From: Desulfurobacteriaceae bacterium
Lineage (GTDB): Bacteria; Aquificota; Aquificia; Desulfurobacteriales; Desulfurobacteriaceae
NCBI GenBank assembly: GCA_027075275.1
Contig: JALTBO010000044.1
Location: 1-33,563, forward strand
Direction: 5' to 3'
DNA length: 33,563 nt
The notes under the pieces are model-generated. The model did no database searches. It was not told where the DNA came from and saw only the letters and a program-made list of their open reading frames with translations. Positions 24,763-32,875 of this stretch are shown here, piece by piece (positions within the stretch are counted from its first letter, which is position 1; each line of letters starts with the position of its first letter). Made by a program: the position numbers and the translations under genes.

Positions 24763-26379
24763 TTACTCAAACGGGATGTATCTTTCGGCAGTTTCGGTAA
24801 AAAGTTCCTTGAACTCATCCTTACTCAATCCGTACTTTTCAGGAATAAACGAGATTTCGCTGTAGATTTCCTCAAACCCTTTTCCGCACCCTTCTAAGAA
24901 CCTGACGAGGGCCCTTACAACGTAGAGGAGCTGCGGCCTTGCGTTTTCGGGGAGCTCCGGGTCAACCTCCCTTTCAAAGTAAGCGGTTATCTGGTCTCTG
25001 TATTTGAGGAAGAGCTCTTTCAGGAGAAGTCCAATCTCTAAGTTCTCTTTAGAGGGTTCTAAGAGCAGTGGCAGTTCAACAAGCCCGTGAATCAGCCTTT
25101 TAAGGTTCTCCTTAAGAAGAACTCTCTTTTCAGAGAGCAGGAGCTCCCTCAGGGCTTCTGTTATTAGCTCTCTTAAGGGCTCAATCTCTTCCATCTTTCC
25201 GGAAATCTGTATTCTTTTTAGCCTTTCTACTCCTCCTAGAATGATTTCGGCGGGTAGTCTTTCTATTCTTTCTTCAGGGAGTCTGTAGAGCTCCGCTGAT
25301 AGCTCCAGCTTTCCGTGGATGAGGAGCTCCCTCAGTATCCTCAGGGCTTCTTTTCTGAAGTCCTCGTCTTCCGATTCACTGTAGAGGTAGTTGAAGTCTT
25401 CTCTCATAAGCTCTTCAAACTTTCCAGGAAAGAGAAGGGTTAAGACAAGGGGAAGTTCTGAGGGGACTGCATCGGCTTCATCAAGTTTTGGAGCTATAAG
25501 TTCTAAAATTCCTTCAATTTCCGGATCTTCTTCCTTTAAAGCGTCTCCGCCGGAGCATTTAAGGAGAAGGTGATAGAGAGCTCCTGTAATATCTTCCCAA
25601 TCTTCAGGTGTTAACTCCTCTTTTTCAAGGATTTTCTTAACTATCAGCTCTGTTCTTCTTATCTCTCCCTCTTTCGGAATACAGGTTCCGCAGGGAACCC
25701 AGAGTTCGTCCCTTTCTGGAGCCATCTCAACGAGCCCTTTTAGGACCTCTTCCAACCAATTGTTTTCGTGGTTTAGAAAAAAATCGGTGATTTCCTCAAA
25801 CCCTAAAAAACGGGCGAGGTCTACCGGTTTGAGGCCGTGCTCGTTTTCAATATCAGGGTTGGCTCCAGAGAGGAGCAGGAACTCAACGGCTTCTTTTCTG
25901 TTTCTCTCAACGGCTTTGTGGAGTGGAGTATTTCCCTCTCCGTTTTTCTCGTTTATCTGGTCTTTGAAAAGCTCAAGGACTTGAACCTGCCCTTCTGCAG
26001 CAGCGGTGTGAACCGGGAGATTTCCAAAATTATCGCCGATTTTTTTAAGGAGCTCCCACAGTTTCTCATCGGTTTCTTTCAGAGCTTTTATGAAAGCTAC
26101 GTTTCCTCTTTCAGCGGCAAGGTGAAGGGGAGTTTTTCCGTTTCTGTTTTTTAGAACGCTCATAAGCCTTTTCCGGTCAATTTTTCCATTTGAAACTTTT
26201 TCCTGAAAGTTTTTGATGATTTCAACAGACACTTCGTAATTTCCACAGAGGGCAGCAATGTGTAGGAGAGAGTTTCCGTTAGAGTTTTTAACCGTTGTAT
26301 ACCTTCCGTTTTTAGTTAACTTTTTAACTGTTGAAACATCTCCTGAAACAACAGCCCTTTTTAATACTTCAGAAATCAT
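24763..26379 (-). CDS. Ankyrin-repeat protein with long helical C-terminus
   Basis: The 538-residue protein starts with about five ankyrin repeats (residues 1-200). Their hairpin signatures are NGNSLLHIAALCGN, NGKTPLHLAAERGN, FGNLPVHTAAAEGQ, EGNTPLHKAVERNR and HGLKPVDLARFLGF. Residues 200-538 are leucine- and glutamate-rich helices of unknown fold, with a CGTC pair at 230-233. Ankyrin repeats bind proteins, so this is likely the scaffold or target-recognition part of the cassette. The ATG has GGAGGG three bases upstream. It follows the NADAR gene by 50 bases. No signal peptide is visible. GGAGCTCC occurs several times, so it is not part of the AT-rich island. Confidence 0.85.
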   Translation of the reverse strand: MISEVLKRAVVSGDVSTVKKLTKNGRYTTVKNSNGNSLLHIAALCGNYEVSVEIIKNFQEKVSNGKIDRKRLMSVLKNRNGKTPLHLAAERGNVAFIKALKETDEKLWELLKKIGDNFGNLPVHTAAAEGQVQVLELFKDQINEKNGEGNTPLHKAVERNRKEAVEFLLLSGANPDIENEHGLKPVDLARFLGFEEITDFFLNHENNWLEEVLKGLVEMAPERDELWVPCGTCIPKEGEIRRTELIVKKILEKEELTPEDWEDITGALYHLLLKCSGGDALKEEDPEIEGILELIAPKLDEADAVPSELPLVLTLLFPGKFEELMREDFNYLYSESEDEDFRKEALRILRELLIHGKLELSAELYRLPEERIERLPAEIILGGVERLKRIQISGKMEEIEPLRELITEALRELLLSEKRVLLKENLKRLIHGLVELPLLLEPSKENLEIGLLLKELFLKYRDQITAYFEREVDPELPENARPQLLYVVRALVRFLEGCGKGFEEIYSEISFIPEKYGLSKDEFKELFTETAERYIPFE

Positions 26380-26429
26380 ACTCCCTCCAATAATTTGGTT
26401 TAAAATCCCCCTCCCTCCCAGAAAAACTC

Positions 26430-26894
26430 TTACTTATCTTCTTCTTTTCTTAACTTTTCCCTTACTTCCATCAGAATCTGACCTAAAACATTTTTTCCTT
26501 TATAACCCCAGGGAGAATTCTTATCTTTTTTCTTAAGATTCACTCCCCAGAACTCATCTCCCCAAGTTGTACCTTCAATCAGGATTGCATCACCTGTTTC
26601 CAACAACTTTTTCTTCAACTCCTCATTTCCTGAAAACTTCTTCCAGACCAACTCTCTCATGACATCAACCTTCCTTGATTCCCAACCCTGAAGGAGAGGA
26701 ACCTTTCTTCCCTTTTTCTTTGCCTCCAATGGAGATAGATTCAGAAATTCCCTCCTTCTGTGGGGAGCAGTTTTTGAAGCCTGGTAAGCATTTTCCACAC
26801 TTGGATAGACAAGCCCTTCATACTCAACTTTACATGGGTAGAAATTGGAGAGAAATGAATACTTTCCCCTGAACCTCAGGATCACCTTATTCAT
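26430..26894 (-). CDS. NADAR-domain protein (YbiA-like)
   Basis: The 154-residue protein is a compact NADAR domain, a fold that acts on ribosyl-linked nucleotides; characterised members are N-glycosidases on riboflavin intermediates or remove ADP-ribose from guanine. Diagnostic stretches are YSFLSNFYPCKVEYEGLVYP, VENAYQASKT, LVWKKFSGNEELKKKLLETG and WGDEFWGVN. Length fits a single domain. The ATG has GGAGG ten bases upstream. It lies between the WYL regulator and the ankyrin gene, away from riboflavin genes, which points to conflict-related or NAD-derived chemistry rather than housekeeping. The exact substrate cannot be read from the sequence. Confidence 0.88.
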   Translation of the reverse strand: MNKVILRFRGKYSFLSNFYPCKVEYEGLVYPSVENAYQASKTAPHRRREFLNLSPLEAKKKGRKVPLLQGWESRKVDVMRELVWKKFSGNEELKKKLLETGDAILIEGTTWGDEFWGVNLKKKDKNSPWGYKGKNVLGQILMEVREKLRKEEDK

Positions 26895-26980
26895 TTTTCA
26901 AAAACCTCCAGAACATTTGGTTCAATAGTGAAGATAGGGATTAGCGGGAAGAAATTTTTCCTGAAAATTTGAAGTTTTTG

Positions 26981-28129
26981 TTATTGATTGAATGCTTCTT
27001 TTTTCTGTGAAAGTATCTGCAGAACTCCTTTTTTAAATTCCTCAAACCGTTTAAGGTTCTCTTTCAGGTTGTAGGAGAACTTATCTGCGTTCAGATGGGA
27101 GTAGTTTTCCTTAAGGAATTTCTTGACATCTTTTTCTTTTGCAGTTCTCTTTATCTCCTCGTTTGGCGGGATAACCCTGACAAACTCCTTTGAGAGGAAG
27201 TCGTTGTAGAATGATGGGTGGGTGAAGCCGACTAAGTAAACGGTGTTCTCCTCTGGTATTGAGTGGAACTGGGTTGTGAAGACCTTTCCACCTCTCTTTA
27301 TCTCCCTTGCTGCAAAGGGGGAGAGCTCCACTCCGAATATAAATGGAACCTCGTTTTCGTCTGAAAAGCCTATCCTGTTTCTCCTTGCTTCTTCTATTTC
27401 CGGTTGTGGTGGCTTTTTGATTCCAGCAGGTTCAGAGGGGGCAAGCTTCAGGCTGTGGAGGAGATAAGACCTGAATGGAAACTTCCACCTGCTTCCCTCT
27501 TTTATCGGCTTCAGGGCTCCTAAGTAGAGGTTCCCGTTGAAGAAGAAGATGTTTACAGGCCACAGGTTTCTAACCCGGCCGTCTTTTATGACAGATAAGG
27601 GCTCTGTGTTTATTACCGCCTTTGTGGCCCTTTTGAGGAGCTCCCTGTCAACCTCTGCAAACCTCATTGTGAAACGGGGCTCGTAGAAAAAGGCTTTCTT
27701 TATTACTTTCAGTTTCTCCGGGTCAATCTCCTGAGAGAGCCTCTCTGCAACCCTTACAACCGGCTCAAAGAAGAAGAGGTTTCTGTACTCCTCCGGGATG
27801 AAGCTGAAGAAGATGAGGAAAGAGGTTATCTCCTCCTCGTTGAGGTAGAAGTTCCTCTCCTTAAAAACCCTTTCAGAGATCTTCCATTTAGTTGGCTGTC
27901 TTCCCTTTCCCTCTACCTGTTCAACGATTCCTGCTGCCGAGAGGAAGTTCAGGGCTTTTAAGAGTGTTTTCCTGTTGCTCTCATCACTTTCGCTTAAGAA
28001 CTCCTCTGTTGAGAGCTTCTCCTTCACGTATCTGAAGATTTCCGTTGTTGTCCTCTCAGAGTTTTCCCTTATCAGGTATATGAGGGCTTCAGCTATGAAA
28101 TAGGGCAGCTTGTAGACGTTCCCTTTCAT
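26981..28129 (-). CDS. WYL-domain transcriptional regulator
   Basis: The 382-residue protein has a winged-helix-turn-helix N-terminus (about 1-75; TTTEIFRYVKEKLS and KTLLKALNFLSAAGIVEQVEG). A WYL-type ligand-binding region follows near 165-240, with INTEPLSVIKDGRVRNLWPV, LYLGALKP and FRSYLLHSLKLAP, and then a C-terminal WCX-like region. WYL regulators often control defence loci and sense nucleotides. It is the first gene of the minus-strand run, upstream of NADAR and ankyrin, and diverges from the RecB-like nuclease. The start has GGAGAG four bases before ATG. Controlling the cassette and itself is the expected role. Confidence 0.8.
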   Translation of the reverse strand: MKGNVYKLPYFIAEALIYLIRENSERTTTEIFRYVKEKLSTEEFLSESDESNRKTLLKALNFLSAAGIVEQVEGKGRQPTKWKISERVFKERNFYLNEEEITSFLIFFSFIPEEYRNLFFFEPVVRVAERLSQEIDPEKLKVIKKAFFYEPRFTMRFAEVDRELLKRATKAVINTEPLSVIKDGRVRNLWPVNIFFFNGNLYLGALKPIKEGSRWKFPFRSYLLHSLKLAPSEPAGIKKPPQPEIEEARRNRIGFSDENEVPFIFGVELSPFAAREIKRGGKVFTTQFHSIPEENTVYLVGFTHPSFYNDFLSKEFVRVIPPNEEIKRTAKEKDVKKFLKENYSHLNADKFSYNLKENLKRFEEFKKGVLQILSQKKEAFNQ

Positions 28130-28187
28130 TAAACTCTCCGTGCTAATATATTAAACGCACTAATTTTAGCCGTTAAAGGGCGTTTTG
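28130..28187. promoter_or_regulatory. Divergent promoter region of the WYL regulator and nuclease
   Basis: The gap is AT-rich and contains an interrupted inverted repeat, GTGC (28140-28143) and GCAC (28157-28160) around TAATATATTAAAC. This could be an operator for the WYL protein. AAGGG precedes the nuclease start. No clear sigma-factor hexamers can be named. Confidence 0.35.
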
Positions 28188-29003
28188 ATGATAAGCTACG
28201 AGAAGATTGTCTCTTTAGACCACTTAAGGCCCTGGTCTTTCTCAAAAGTTCAGAAGGCGAAGAAGTGTCAGTATGAGTTCTTCTTCAGGTACGTTGAGAA
28301 GATTGAGCCCCTTACCCGGGCAGATTTTCTGATTCTTGGAAGCGGCGTCCACTACGTTCTGGAAAATGCCCTTAATACCGTTTTTAAGGATGGAAGGCCG
28401 ATAAGGAAGGAGCTCCTTTCAGATTTTGCCCTCCAGTTTAAGGAGATGGAGCCTGAAGCCGACGTTTCGCTCATTTCTTCTTTCTTTCCAAACATCGTTA
28501 AGTTTGTAAACGGCCAGCTGAGAAGGGTTGAAGAGAGCTCTCTTGTCGCCTCAGAGATTGAGCTGGCAGTGGACGACTCCTTTAACCCTGTAAGCTACAG
28601 TTCCGATTCGGTTTTCATGAGGGGGAAACTGGACTTTATCTTCTCTAAGGGAAATACCCTCTACATAGTTGACCACAAAACCAGTAAAAGCTGGGAGTTC
28701 AACAATAAAATAAAGACGCAGCTCAGGTGGTACGCCCTCCTTGCAAGCGTTAAGTATCCTCAGTTTGAGCGGTTTGCCTTAGAGGTTCACAACGTTCGTT
28801 ACGGAACGGTAAACAGGGTAATCTTTAACCTGAGGGAGCTCTCCCTCTTCAGGAGAAACCTTATTCCTAAAATCTTCTCCGTTGAGGAGGAGCTGGCGGG
28901 GAAGAGTTTTGGGGAGCTCCAGCCAAACCCTTCAGATTACAACTGCCGGTGGTGTGAGTACAGACACGTCTGCCCGTTGGCGGAGAGGGAAAATGGAGAA
29001 TAG
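28188..29003 (+). CDS. RecB/Cas4-like PD-(D/E)XK nuclease with Fe-S cluster cysteines
   Basis: The 271-residue protein has all core motifs of RecB-family nucleases: H55 in GVHYVLE, D149 in GKLDF, D162-x-K164 in VDHKTSK and Q178-x3-Y182 in QLRWY. Four cysteines, one N-terminal (C27 in KKCQYEFFFRY) and three C-terminal (C253, C256, C262 in CRWCEYRHVC), form the Fe-S pattern of Cas4 and AddB. It should cut single-stranded or end-resected DNA. No helicase, cas1 or cas2 is nearby, so it is a stand-alone repair or defence nuclease. I prefer the ATG at 28188 to the TTG three bases earlier. Its end overlaps the next gene by 11 bases. Confidence 0.9.
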   Translation: MISYEKIVSLDHLRPWSFSKVQKAKKCQYEFFFRYVEKIEPLTRADFLILGSGVHYVLENALNTVFKDGRPIRKELLSDFALQFKEMEPEADVSLISSFFPNIVKFVNGQLRRVEESSLVASEIELAVDDSFNPVSYSSDSVFMRGKLDFIFSKGNTLYIVDHKTSKSWEFNNKIKTQLRWYALLASVKYPQFERFALEVHNVRYGTVNRVIFNLRELSLFRRNLIPKIFSVEEELAGKSFGELQPNPSDYNCRWCEYRHVCPLAERENGE

Positions 29004-29331
29004 TGATAAAGGTTTCTTTTCTATCCTCTTTGACATTTCGTTTAAGAGCTTCATTACATTAAGGCTTGTAAGCGTTCTTTACGTTTTCTCCATTATCTTC
29101 TGGTTTTTGGTTTCAATTGCCCTTTTCGGGGCTTCCCTCTTCACCCGTTCTCTTATTCACGTTGTTCTCTACTTCTTCGCCTCCATCTTCCTCTTTTTCG
29201 GCGGGGTTATCTTCTCAAGGCTCAGCCTTGAAACCCTGATAGTCCTTTTCAGGATTGCGGAGAACACAACTGAGATAGCCGAAACCCTAAAAGAGCTTAA
29301 ATCTGAAAGAGATCGTCGTCTCCAAAAGTGA
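28993..29331 (+). CDS. Small membrane protein, DUF4282-like
   Basis: The 112-residue protein starts at ATG 28993, inside the end of the nuclease gene. The pattern FFSILFDISFKSFITLRLV followed by two hydrophobic helices (about 24-46 and 52-75) and a charged C-terminal helix (ETTEIAETLKELKSERDRR-like) fits the DUF4282 family of small membrane proteins of unknown function. A longer frame from 28882 exists, but its first 37 codons are an out-of-frame copy of the nuclease gene. The gene overlaps the end of convergent dnaB by 35 bases. The 11-base overlap with the nuclease suggests joint translation. Confidence 0.7.
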   Translation: MENSDKGFFSILFDISFKSFITLRLVSVLYVFSIIFWFLVSIALFGASLFTRSLIHVVLYFFASIFLFFGGVIFSRLSLETLIVLFRIAENTTEIAETLKELKSERDRRLQK

Positions 29332-30748
29332 AGTCCTCTTCCGGCGGGGAGCTCTCCTCCTCAAAGACGGGCGGTTGAACCTCCTCTGCAGGTTCTTCCT
29401 TAACGGTTTCAGTCTTAACAAGGTTTGGATCCGGGTTCTCAAAACGGGTTAAGTCCTTTATGAAGGCCAGCTTAACGGGTCCCGTTGGGCCGTTCCTCTG
29501 CTTCGCAATGATTATCTCTGCAATTCCTTCCTCTTCAGGGTCTGGGTTCTTCTTGTAGAACTCCGGCCTGTGGATAAACATAACGATGTCAGCGTCTTGC
29601 TCTAACGATCCGCTTTCACGAAGGTCTGAGAGCTGGGGCCTTTTGTCTGCCCTGTGTTCAACCTGACGGGAAAGCTGGGAGAGTGCAATTACCGGAACGT
29701 TGAGCTCCTTTGCAAGCGCCTTTAAAGACCTTGAAATTTCAGATACTTCCTGCTGACGGCTCTCTGTTCTCTTTATTCCCCTCATGAGCTGAAGGTAATC
29801 AACGATTATCAGATCTAATCCCCTTTCGCTCTGGAGCCTTCTGGCCTTTGCCCTCATTTCCAGAATGGAAATTCCCGGAGTGTCGTCTATGTAGAGTGGT
29901 GCCTGAGATATTCTGTCGGCGGCTTCAACAAGGAGCTCTATCTCCTGCGGCTTTAAAAACCCGCTCCTTATCCTGTGGAGAGGAACCTTTGCATCCTGGG
30001 CTAAGAGCCTTGTTATGAGCTGCTCCTTTGTCATCTCTAAGGAGAAGAAAGCGACGGTCTTTCCTTCCATTACTGCAACGTTGTAGGCGATAGATAGAGC
30101 AAATGCCGTTTTACCCATAGAGGGCCTTGCTGCAAGGATTATCAGGTCTGACGGCTGAAGACCCGATGTCATCTGGTCTAACTGGAAAAACCCCGTTGGG
30201 AGCCCCGTTACCATTTCCCGGCGGGTGGCCAGCTCCTCTATCTGGCCGATAATTCCGGGGATTACCTCTCCAACGTGAACGAGGGAGTTTGTTATCCGGT
30301 CTTCAGAGAGGGAGAAGACCTCCTTTTCCAGCGTCTCTATCAGTAGATCCGGGTCAGGTGTCTGTTCAACAAAGTCGTTTATCTTCTTCCCGAGGTCAAC
30401 AACTCTCCTCAGAAGTGCTTTGTCCTTTACAACCTTGCAGGCGGACTCAAACTTCTCGTAGCTCTCAAGGGCGTACTCAACCAGCATTGAGAGGTAGTCT
30501 TCACCTCCAACTTTCTCAAGGAGTCCCCTCTTCTGGAGCTCGTCTTTAAAGGAAATCTCGTTCAGCTGTTTCTCCGTGTAGCCCTCTGCTATTAAGTCCC
30601 TTATGAATCTGAAGAAGTTTCTGTGTTCAACTTTGAAGAAGTCTTCTGGGGTGAGGAGCTCCACCCCCCTGAATGTAAAAGAAGGCTGAACTATCATAGT
30701 TCCGAGAACTGAGTACTCAGCTTCCAGGTCAAAGAGCTTCTCGCTCAA
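29297..30748 (-). CDS. dnaB: Replicative DNA helicase DnaB
   Basis: DnaB is the hexameric helicase that unwinds DNA at the replication fork. The 483-residue protein has the N-terminal DnaB domain (1-150, beginning LEAEYSVLGTM) and the RecA-like motor with Walker A ARPSMGKTAF, IIVDYLQLM, SQLSRQVEHR and FIHRPEFY. The C-terminus has an acidic tail ending FGDDDLFQI, possibly a partner-binding peptide. The start is TTG at 30748 with AGGGAGGA upstream, overlapping the trpE stop in TTGA. No intein is visible, as the RecA core is continuous. Confidence 0.97.
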   Translation of the reverse strand: MSEKLFDLEAEYSVLGTMIVQPSFTFRGVELLTPEDFFKVEHRNFFRFIRDLIAEGYTEKQLNEISFKDELQKRGLLEKVGGEDYLSMLVEYALESYEKFESACKVVKDKALLRRVVDLGKKINDFVEQTPDPDLLIETLEKEVFSLSEDRITNSLVHVGEVIPGIIGQIEELATRREMVTGLPTGFFQLDQMTSGLQPSDLIILAARPSMGKTAFALSIAYNVAVMEGKTVAFFSLEMTKEQLITRLLAQDAKVPLHRIRSGFLKPQEIELLVEAADRISQAPLYIDDTPGISILEMRAKARRLQSERGLDLIIVDYLQLMRGIKRTESRQQEVSEISRSLKALAKELNVPVIALSQLSRQVEHRADKRPQLSDLRESGSLEQDADIVMFIHRPEFYKKNPDPEEEGIAEIIIAKQRNGPTGPVKLAFIKDLTRFENPDPNLVKTETVKEEPAEEVQPPVFEEESSPPEEDFTFGDDDLFQI

Positions 30749-32220
30749 GCCAGTCCTCCCTCTGCCAATTCAACGGCCTTAAAGAGAGCTCTCGCCTTGT
30801 TCAGGGTCTCCTTTGCCTCAAGCTCTGGAACAGAGTCTGCAACGATTCCTGCTCCTGCCTGAACGTAGACCTTGTTCCTTCTTACTATTGCCGTTCTGAT
30901 GGCAATGGCTGTGTCCATGTTACCGTCAAAGGAGAAGTAGCCAACAGCCCCTGCGTAAACTCCCCTCTCAGAGGGCTCCATCTCGTCAATTATCTCCATT
31001 GCCCGCACTTTGGGAGCTCCCGAAACCGTTCCGGCAGGAAAGCAGGCCCTCAGAACGTCAAAGGCGTCCCTATCCTTCCTCAGCTTCCCTATAACGTTTG
31101 AGACTATGTGCATAACGTGGGAGTATCTCTCTATAACCATAAGGTCTGTAACTTTAACGGTTCCCGTTTCTGCAACCCTTCCAACGTCGTTCCTTGCAAG
31201 GTCAACGAGCATTATGTGTTCTGCTCTCTCCTTCTCGTCTGAGAGGAGCTCCTCCTCTAACCTCTTATCCTCCTCCGGCGTCCTTCCCCTCCTCCTTGTT
31301 CCCGCTATGGGCCTTGTCTCAATAACGCCGTTTTCAACCCGAACGAGAACTTCAGGAGAGGCTCCAACTATCTGAAAGTCCTCGTAGTCTAAGTAGTACA
31401 TATAAGGAGACGGGTTAACGTGCCTTAAAGCTCTGTATAGGGTTAGAGGGTCTGCGTAGAAAGGCTTTTCAAAACGGCGGGAGAGGACAACCTGGATGAT
31501 GTCTCCGGCTTTTATATACTCCTTTGCCCTATCAACCATCTCCATAAACTGGCCGTCTGGAACGTTTGTCTCCCAGCTGGAAGATGACTTAACGGCCTTA
31601 ACTTCGGGCAGTTTTGACGGCGTTTTGAGGAGCTCCTCAATCCTCTTTAACCTCTCCTCAGCTCTTCTATACTCGTTTTCAATTTCTCCCTTCTCTGTGA
31701 ATACAAAGGAGATAGCAGTTATCAGGTGGTTAACGTTGTCAAATATGAGGAGTGCTTCGGGCAGAGAGAAGACCATGTCGTAGAGGTAGGAGTCTTCCTT
31801 GTTTGGATTCACATTTACCCTTGGCTCAAAGAACTTAACGGCATCGTAGGCAAGGTATCCGAAGAACCCACCCCACAGCTTTGGCAGGTTTCCCGGGTTG
31901 TAGGGCTTAACAGATTTAAAAACAGACTTTAAGAGGTCTAAAGGGTCTTCAACGCTTTCAACCCTAATTCTTCCTAATCTGTTTACCTCTCCAAACTTCT
32001 CTTTGGACTTAACTGTTATCAGCCTTCCAAGGCCAATTACAGAGAACCTTCCCCACTTCTCTCCACCCTCAACGCTCTCAAGGAGCATGTTGGCTCCCAG
32101 TTCTTTCAGCTTCATAAAGGCAGAGAGGGGAGTTTCAAGGTCTGCTAAAAACTGTGTGTAGAGGGGAAACAGGTTAAACCCTTCTGCCGAAAGCTCTTTA
32201 ACCTTTTCAAGGTTTACCAT
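30745..32220 (-). CDS. trpE: Anthranilate synthase component I
   Basis: TrpE converts chorismate to anthranilate with ammonia supplied by TrpG, the first step of tryptophan synthesis. The 491-residue protein has an N-terminal domain with the LLESVEGGEKWGRFSVIG stretch, part of the Trp feedback site, and the chorismate-binding domain with IVGASPEVLVRVENG, RPIAGTRRRG, DLARNDVGRV and SGAPKVRAMEIIDE. No trpG lies next to it; dnaB follows instead with a four-base overlap. There is no clear attenuator-like leader in the 103 bases upstream. PabB is the alternative, but the N-terminal domain favours TrpE. Confidence 0.92.
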   Translation of the reverse strand: MVNLEKVKELSAEGFNLFPLYTQFLADLETPLSAFMKLKELGANMLLESVEGGEKWGRFSVIGLGRLITVKSKEKFGEVNRLGRIRVESVEDPLDLLKSVFKSVKPYNPGNLPKLWGGFFGYLAYDAVKFFEPRVNVNPNKEDSYLYDMVFSLPEALLIFDNVNHLITAISFVFTEKGEIENEYRRAEERLKRIEELLKTPSKLPEVKAVKSSSSWETNVPDGQFMEMVDRAKEYIKAGDIIQVVLSRRFEKPFYADPLTLYRALRHVNPSPYMYYLDYEDFQIVGASPEVLVRVENGVIETRPIAGTRRRGRTPEEDKRLEEELLSDEKERAEHIMLVDLARNDVGRVAETGTVKVTDLMVIERYSHVMHIVSNVIGKLRKDRDAFDVLRACFPAGTVSGAPKVRAMEIIDEMEPSERGVYAGAVGYFSFDGNMDTAIAIRTAIVRRNKVYVQAGAGIVADSVPELEAKETLNKARALFKAVELAEGGLA

Positions 32221-32280
32221 ACTCTCGTCTCCGGTGAGTAGTTGCAGGTTTTAAGTATATTCCTGCAGGCGGAATTTTCC

Positions 32281-32341
32281 TTGCTCTCTTTTCAGCAGGA
32301 ATACTATATTAGCACTGTTAAGAGTGCTTTTGGAGGAGCTT
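32281..32341 (+). promoter_or_regulatory. Toxin-antitoxin promoter with palindromic operator
   Basis: A plausible -35 TTGCTC (32281-32286) and -10 TATATT (32305-32310) are 18 bases apart. An inverted repeat AGCACT (32311-32316) / AGTGCT (32323-32328) with a six-base spacer overlaps the expected transcription start. GGAGGAG (32331-32337) is the ribosome-binding site. The palindrome placement fits autorepression by the antitoxin or the toxin-antitoxin complex, as known for Phd/YefM families. Confidence 0.55.
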
Positions 32342-32590
32342 ATGATTATTACGGCAAACGAGCTTAAAAGGAGAGGAGTTTCCTACGTGTCAAAGCTCCT
32401 TGAAAAGTTTGAAAATGTTTTCGTTACAGTTAGAGGCAAAAAAAAGTATGTAATTCTTAAAGTAGAGGACTACGAGAGGCTGAAAGAGCTGGAGCTTGAA
32501 AACGCCATAAGGGAGGCCGAAAGAGACCTGAAAGAGGGGAAATACACCGTTGAGTCTGCCGAGGAGCACTTTAAGAGGCTTGGAATTTGA
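32342..32590 (+). CDS. Phd/YefM-like antitoxin
   Basis: The 82-residue protein begins MIITANELKRRGVSYVSKLLEKF, followed by VFVTVRGKKKYVILKVEDYERL. This is the compact DNA-binding fold of the Phd/YefM family, with a helical, charged C-terminus that would wrap the toxin. I use the ATG at 32342, five bases after GGAGGAG. An in-frame GTG at 32324 would place the ribosome-binding site inside the gene and is rejected. The stop overlaps the toxin start (TTGA). It should repress its own promoter through the palindrome upstream. Confidence 0.85.
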   Translation: MIITANELKRRGVSYVSKLLEKFENVFVTVRGKKKYVILKVEDYERLKELELENAIREAERDLKEGKYTVESAEEHFKRLGI

Positions 32591-32862
32591 CAAAATACAG
32601 GCTGATTTTTACCGATAGCTACCTTAAGAGGGAAGAGAGGTTTTTAAAGAGACATCCAGAGCTGATTGACAGGTATAAAAAGGTTTTGAAGCTCCTTGAG
32701 CTGAATCCAAACCATCCTTCACTAAGGCTTCACAAATTTAAGGGAAAGCTTTCAGGTAAGTACTCCGTTTCCATAACTATGAGCTACAGGATAATTTTGA
32801 CCTTTGCAGTTACCGAAAAGGGAATTGTTCTAATTGATGTTGGAAGCCACGATATCTACTAA
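32587..32862 (+). CDS. RelE/ParE-superfamily toxin
   Basis: The 91-residue protein is a RelE/ParE-like toxin, probably an mRNA interferase of the YafQ/YoeB kind. Visible features are a basic helical N-terminus (LKREERFLKRHPELIDRYKKV), the central HKFKGKLSGKYSVSITMSYRIILTF region written here in part, and the C-terminal GSHDIY with the family's His and Tyr. The start is a TTG overlapping the antitoxin stop by three bases, which ties its dose to the antitoxin. Activity against ribosome-bound mRNA is inferred from the family. Confidence 0.85.
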   Translation: MTKYRLIFTDSYLKREERFLKRHPELIDRYKKVLKLLELNPNHPSLRLHKFKGKLSGKYSVSITMSYRIILTFAVTEKGIVLIDVGSHDIY

Positions 32863-32875
32863 AAGGGGAGCTCCC

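Noticed and set aside
28882-28992. Longer start for the DUF4282-like protein
   Set aside because: The added codons are the nuclease gene read out of frame; the ATG at 28993 begins the membrane-protein pattern.
28188-29003. Calling the nuclease Cas4 of a CRISPR adaptation module
   Set aside because: No cas1, cas2 or array is nearby and the CRISPR remnant is 27 kb away; the fold is shared with AddB and other RecB-type nucleases.
32221-32280. Possible trp attenuator before trpE
   Set aside because: No short peptide with tandem Trp codons and no convincing alternative hairpins were seen.
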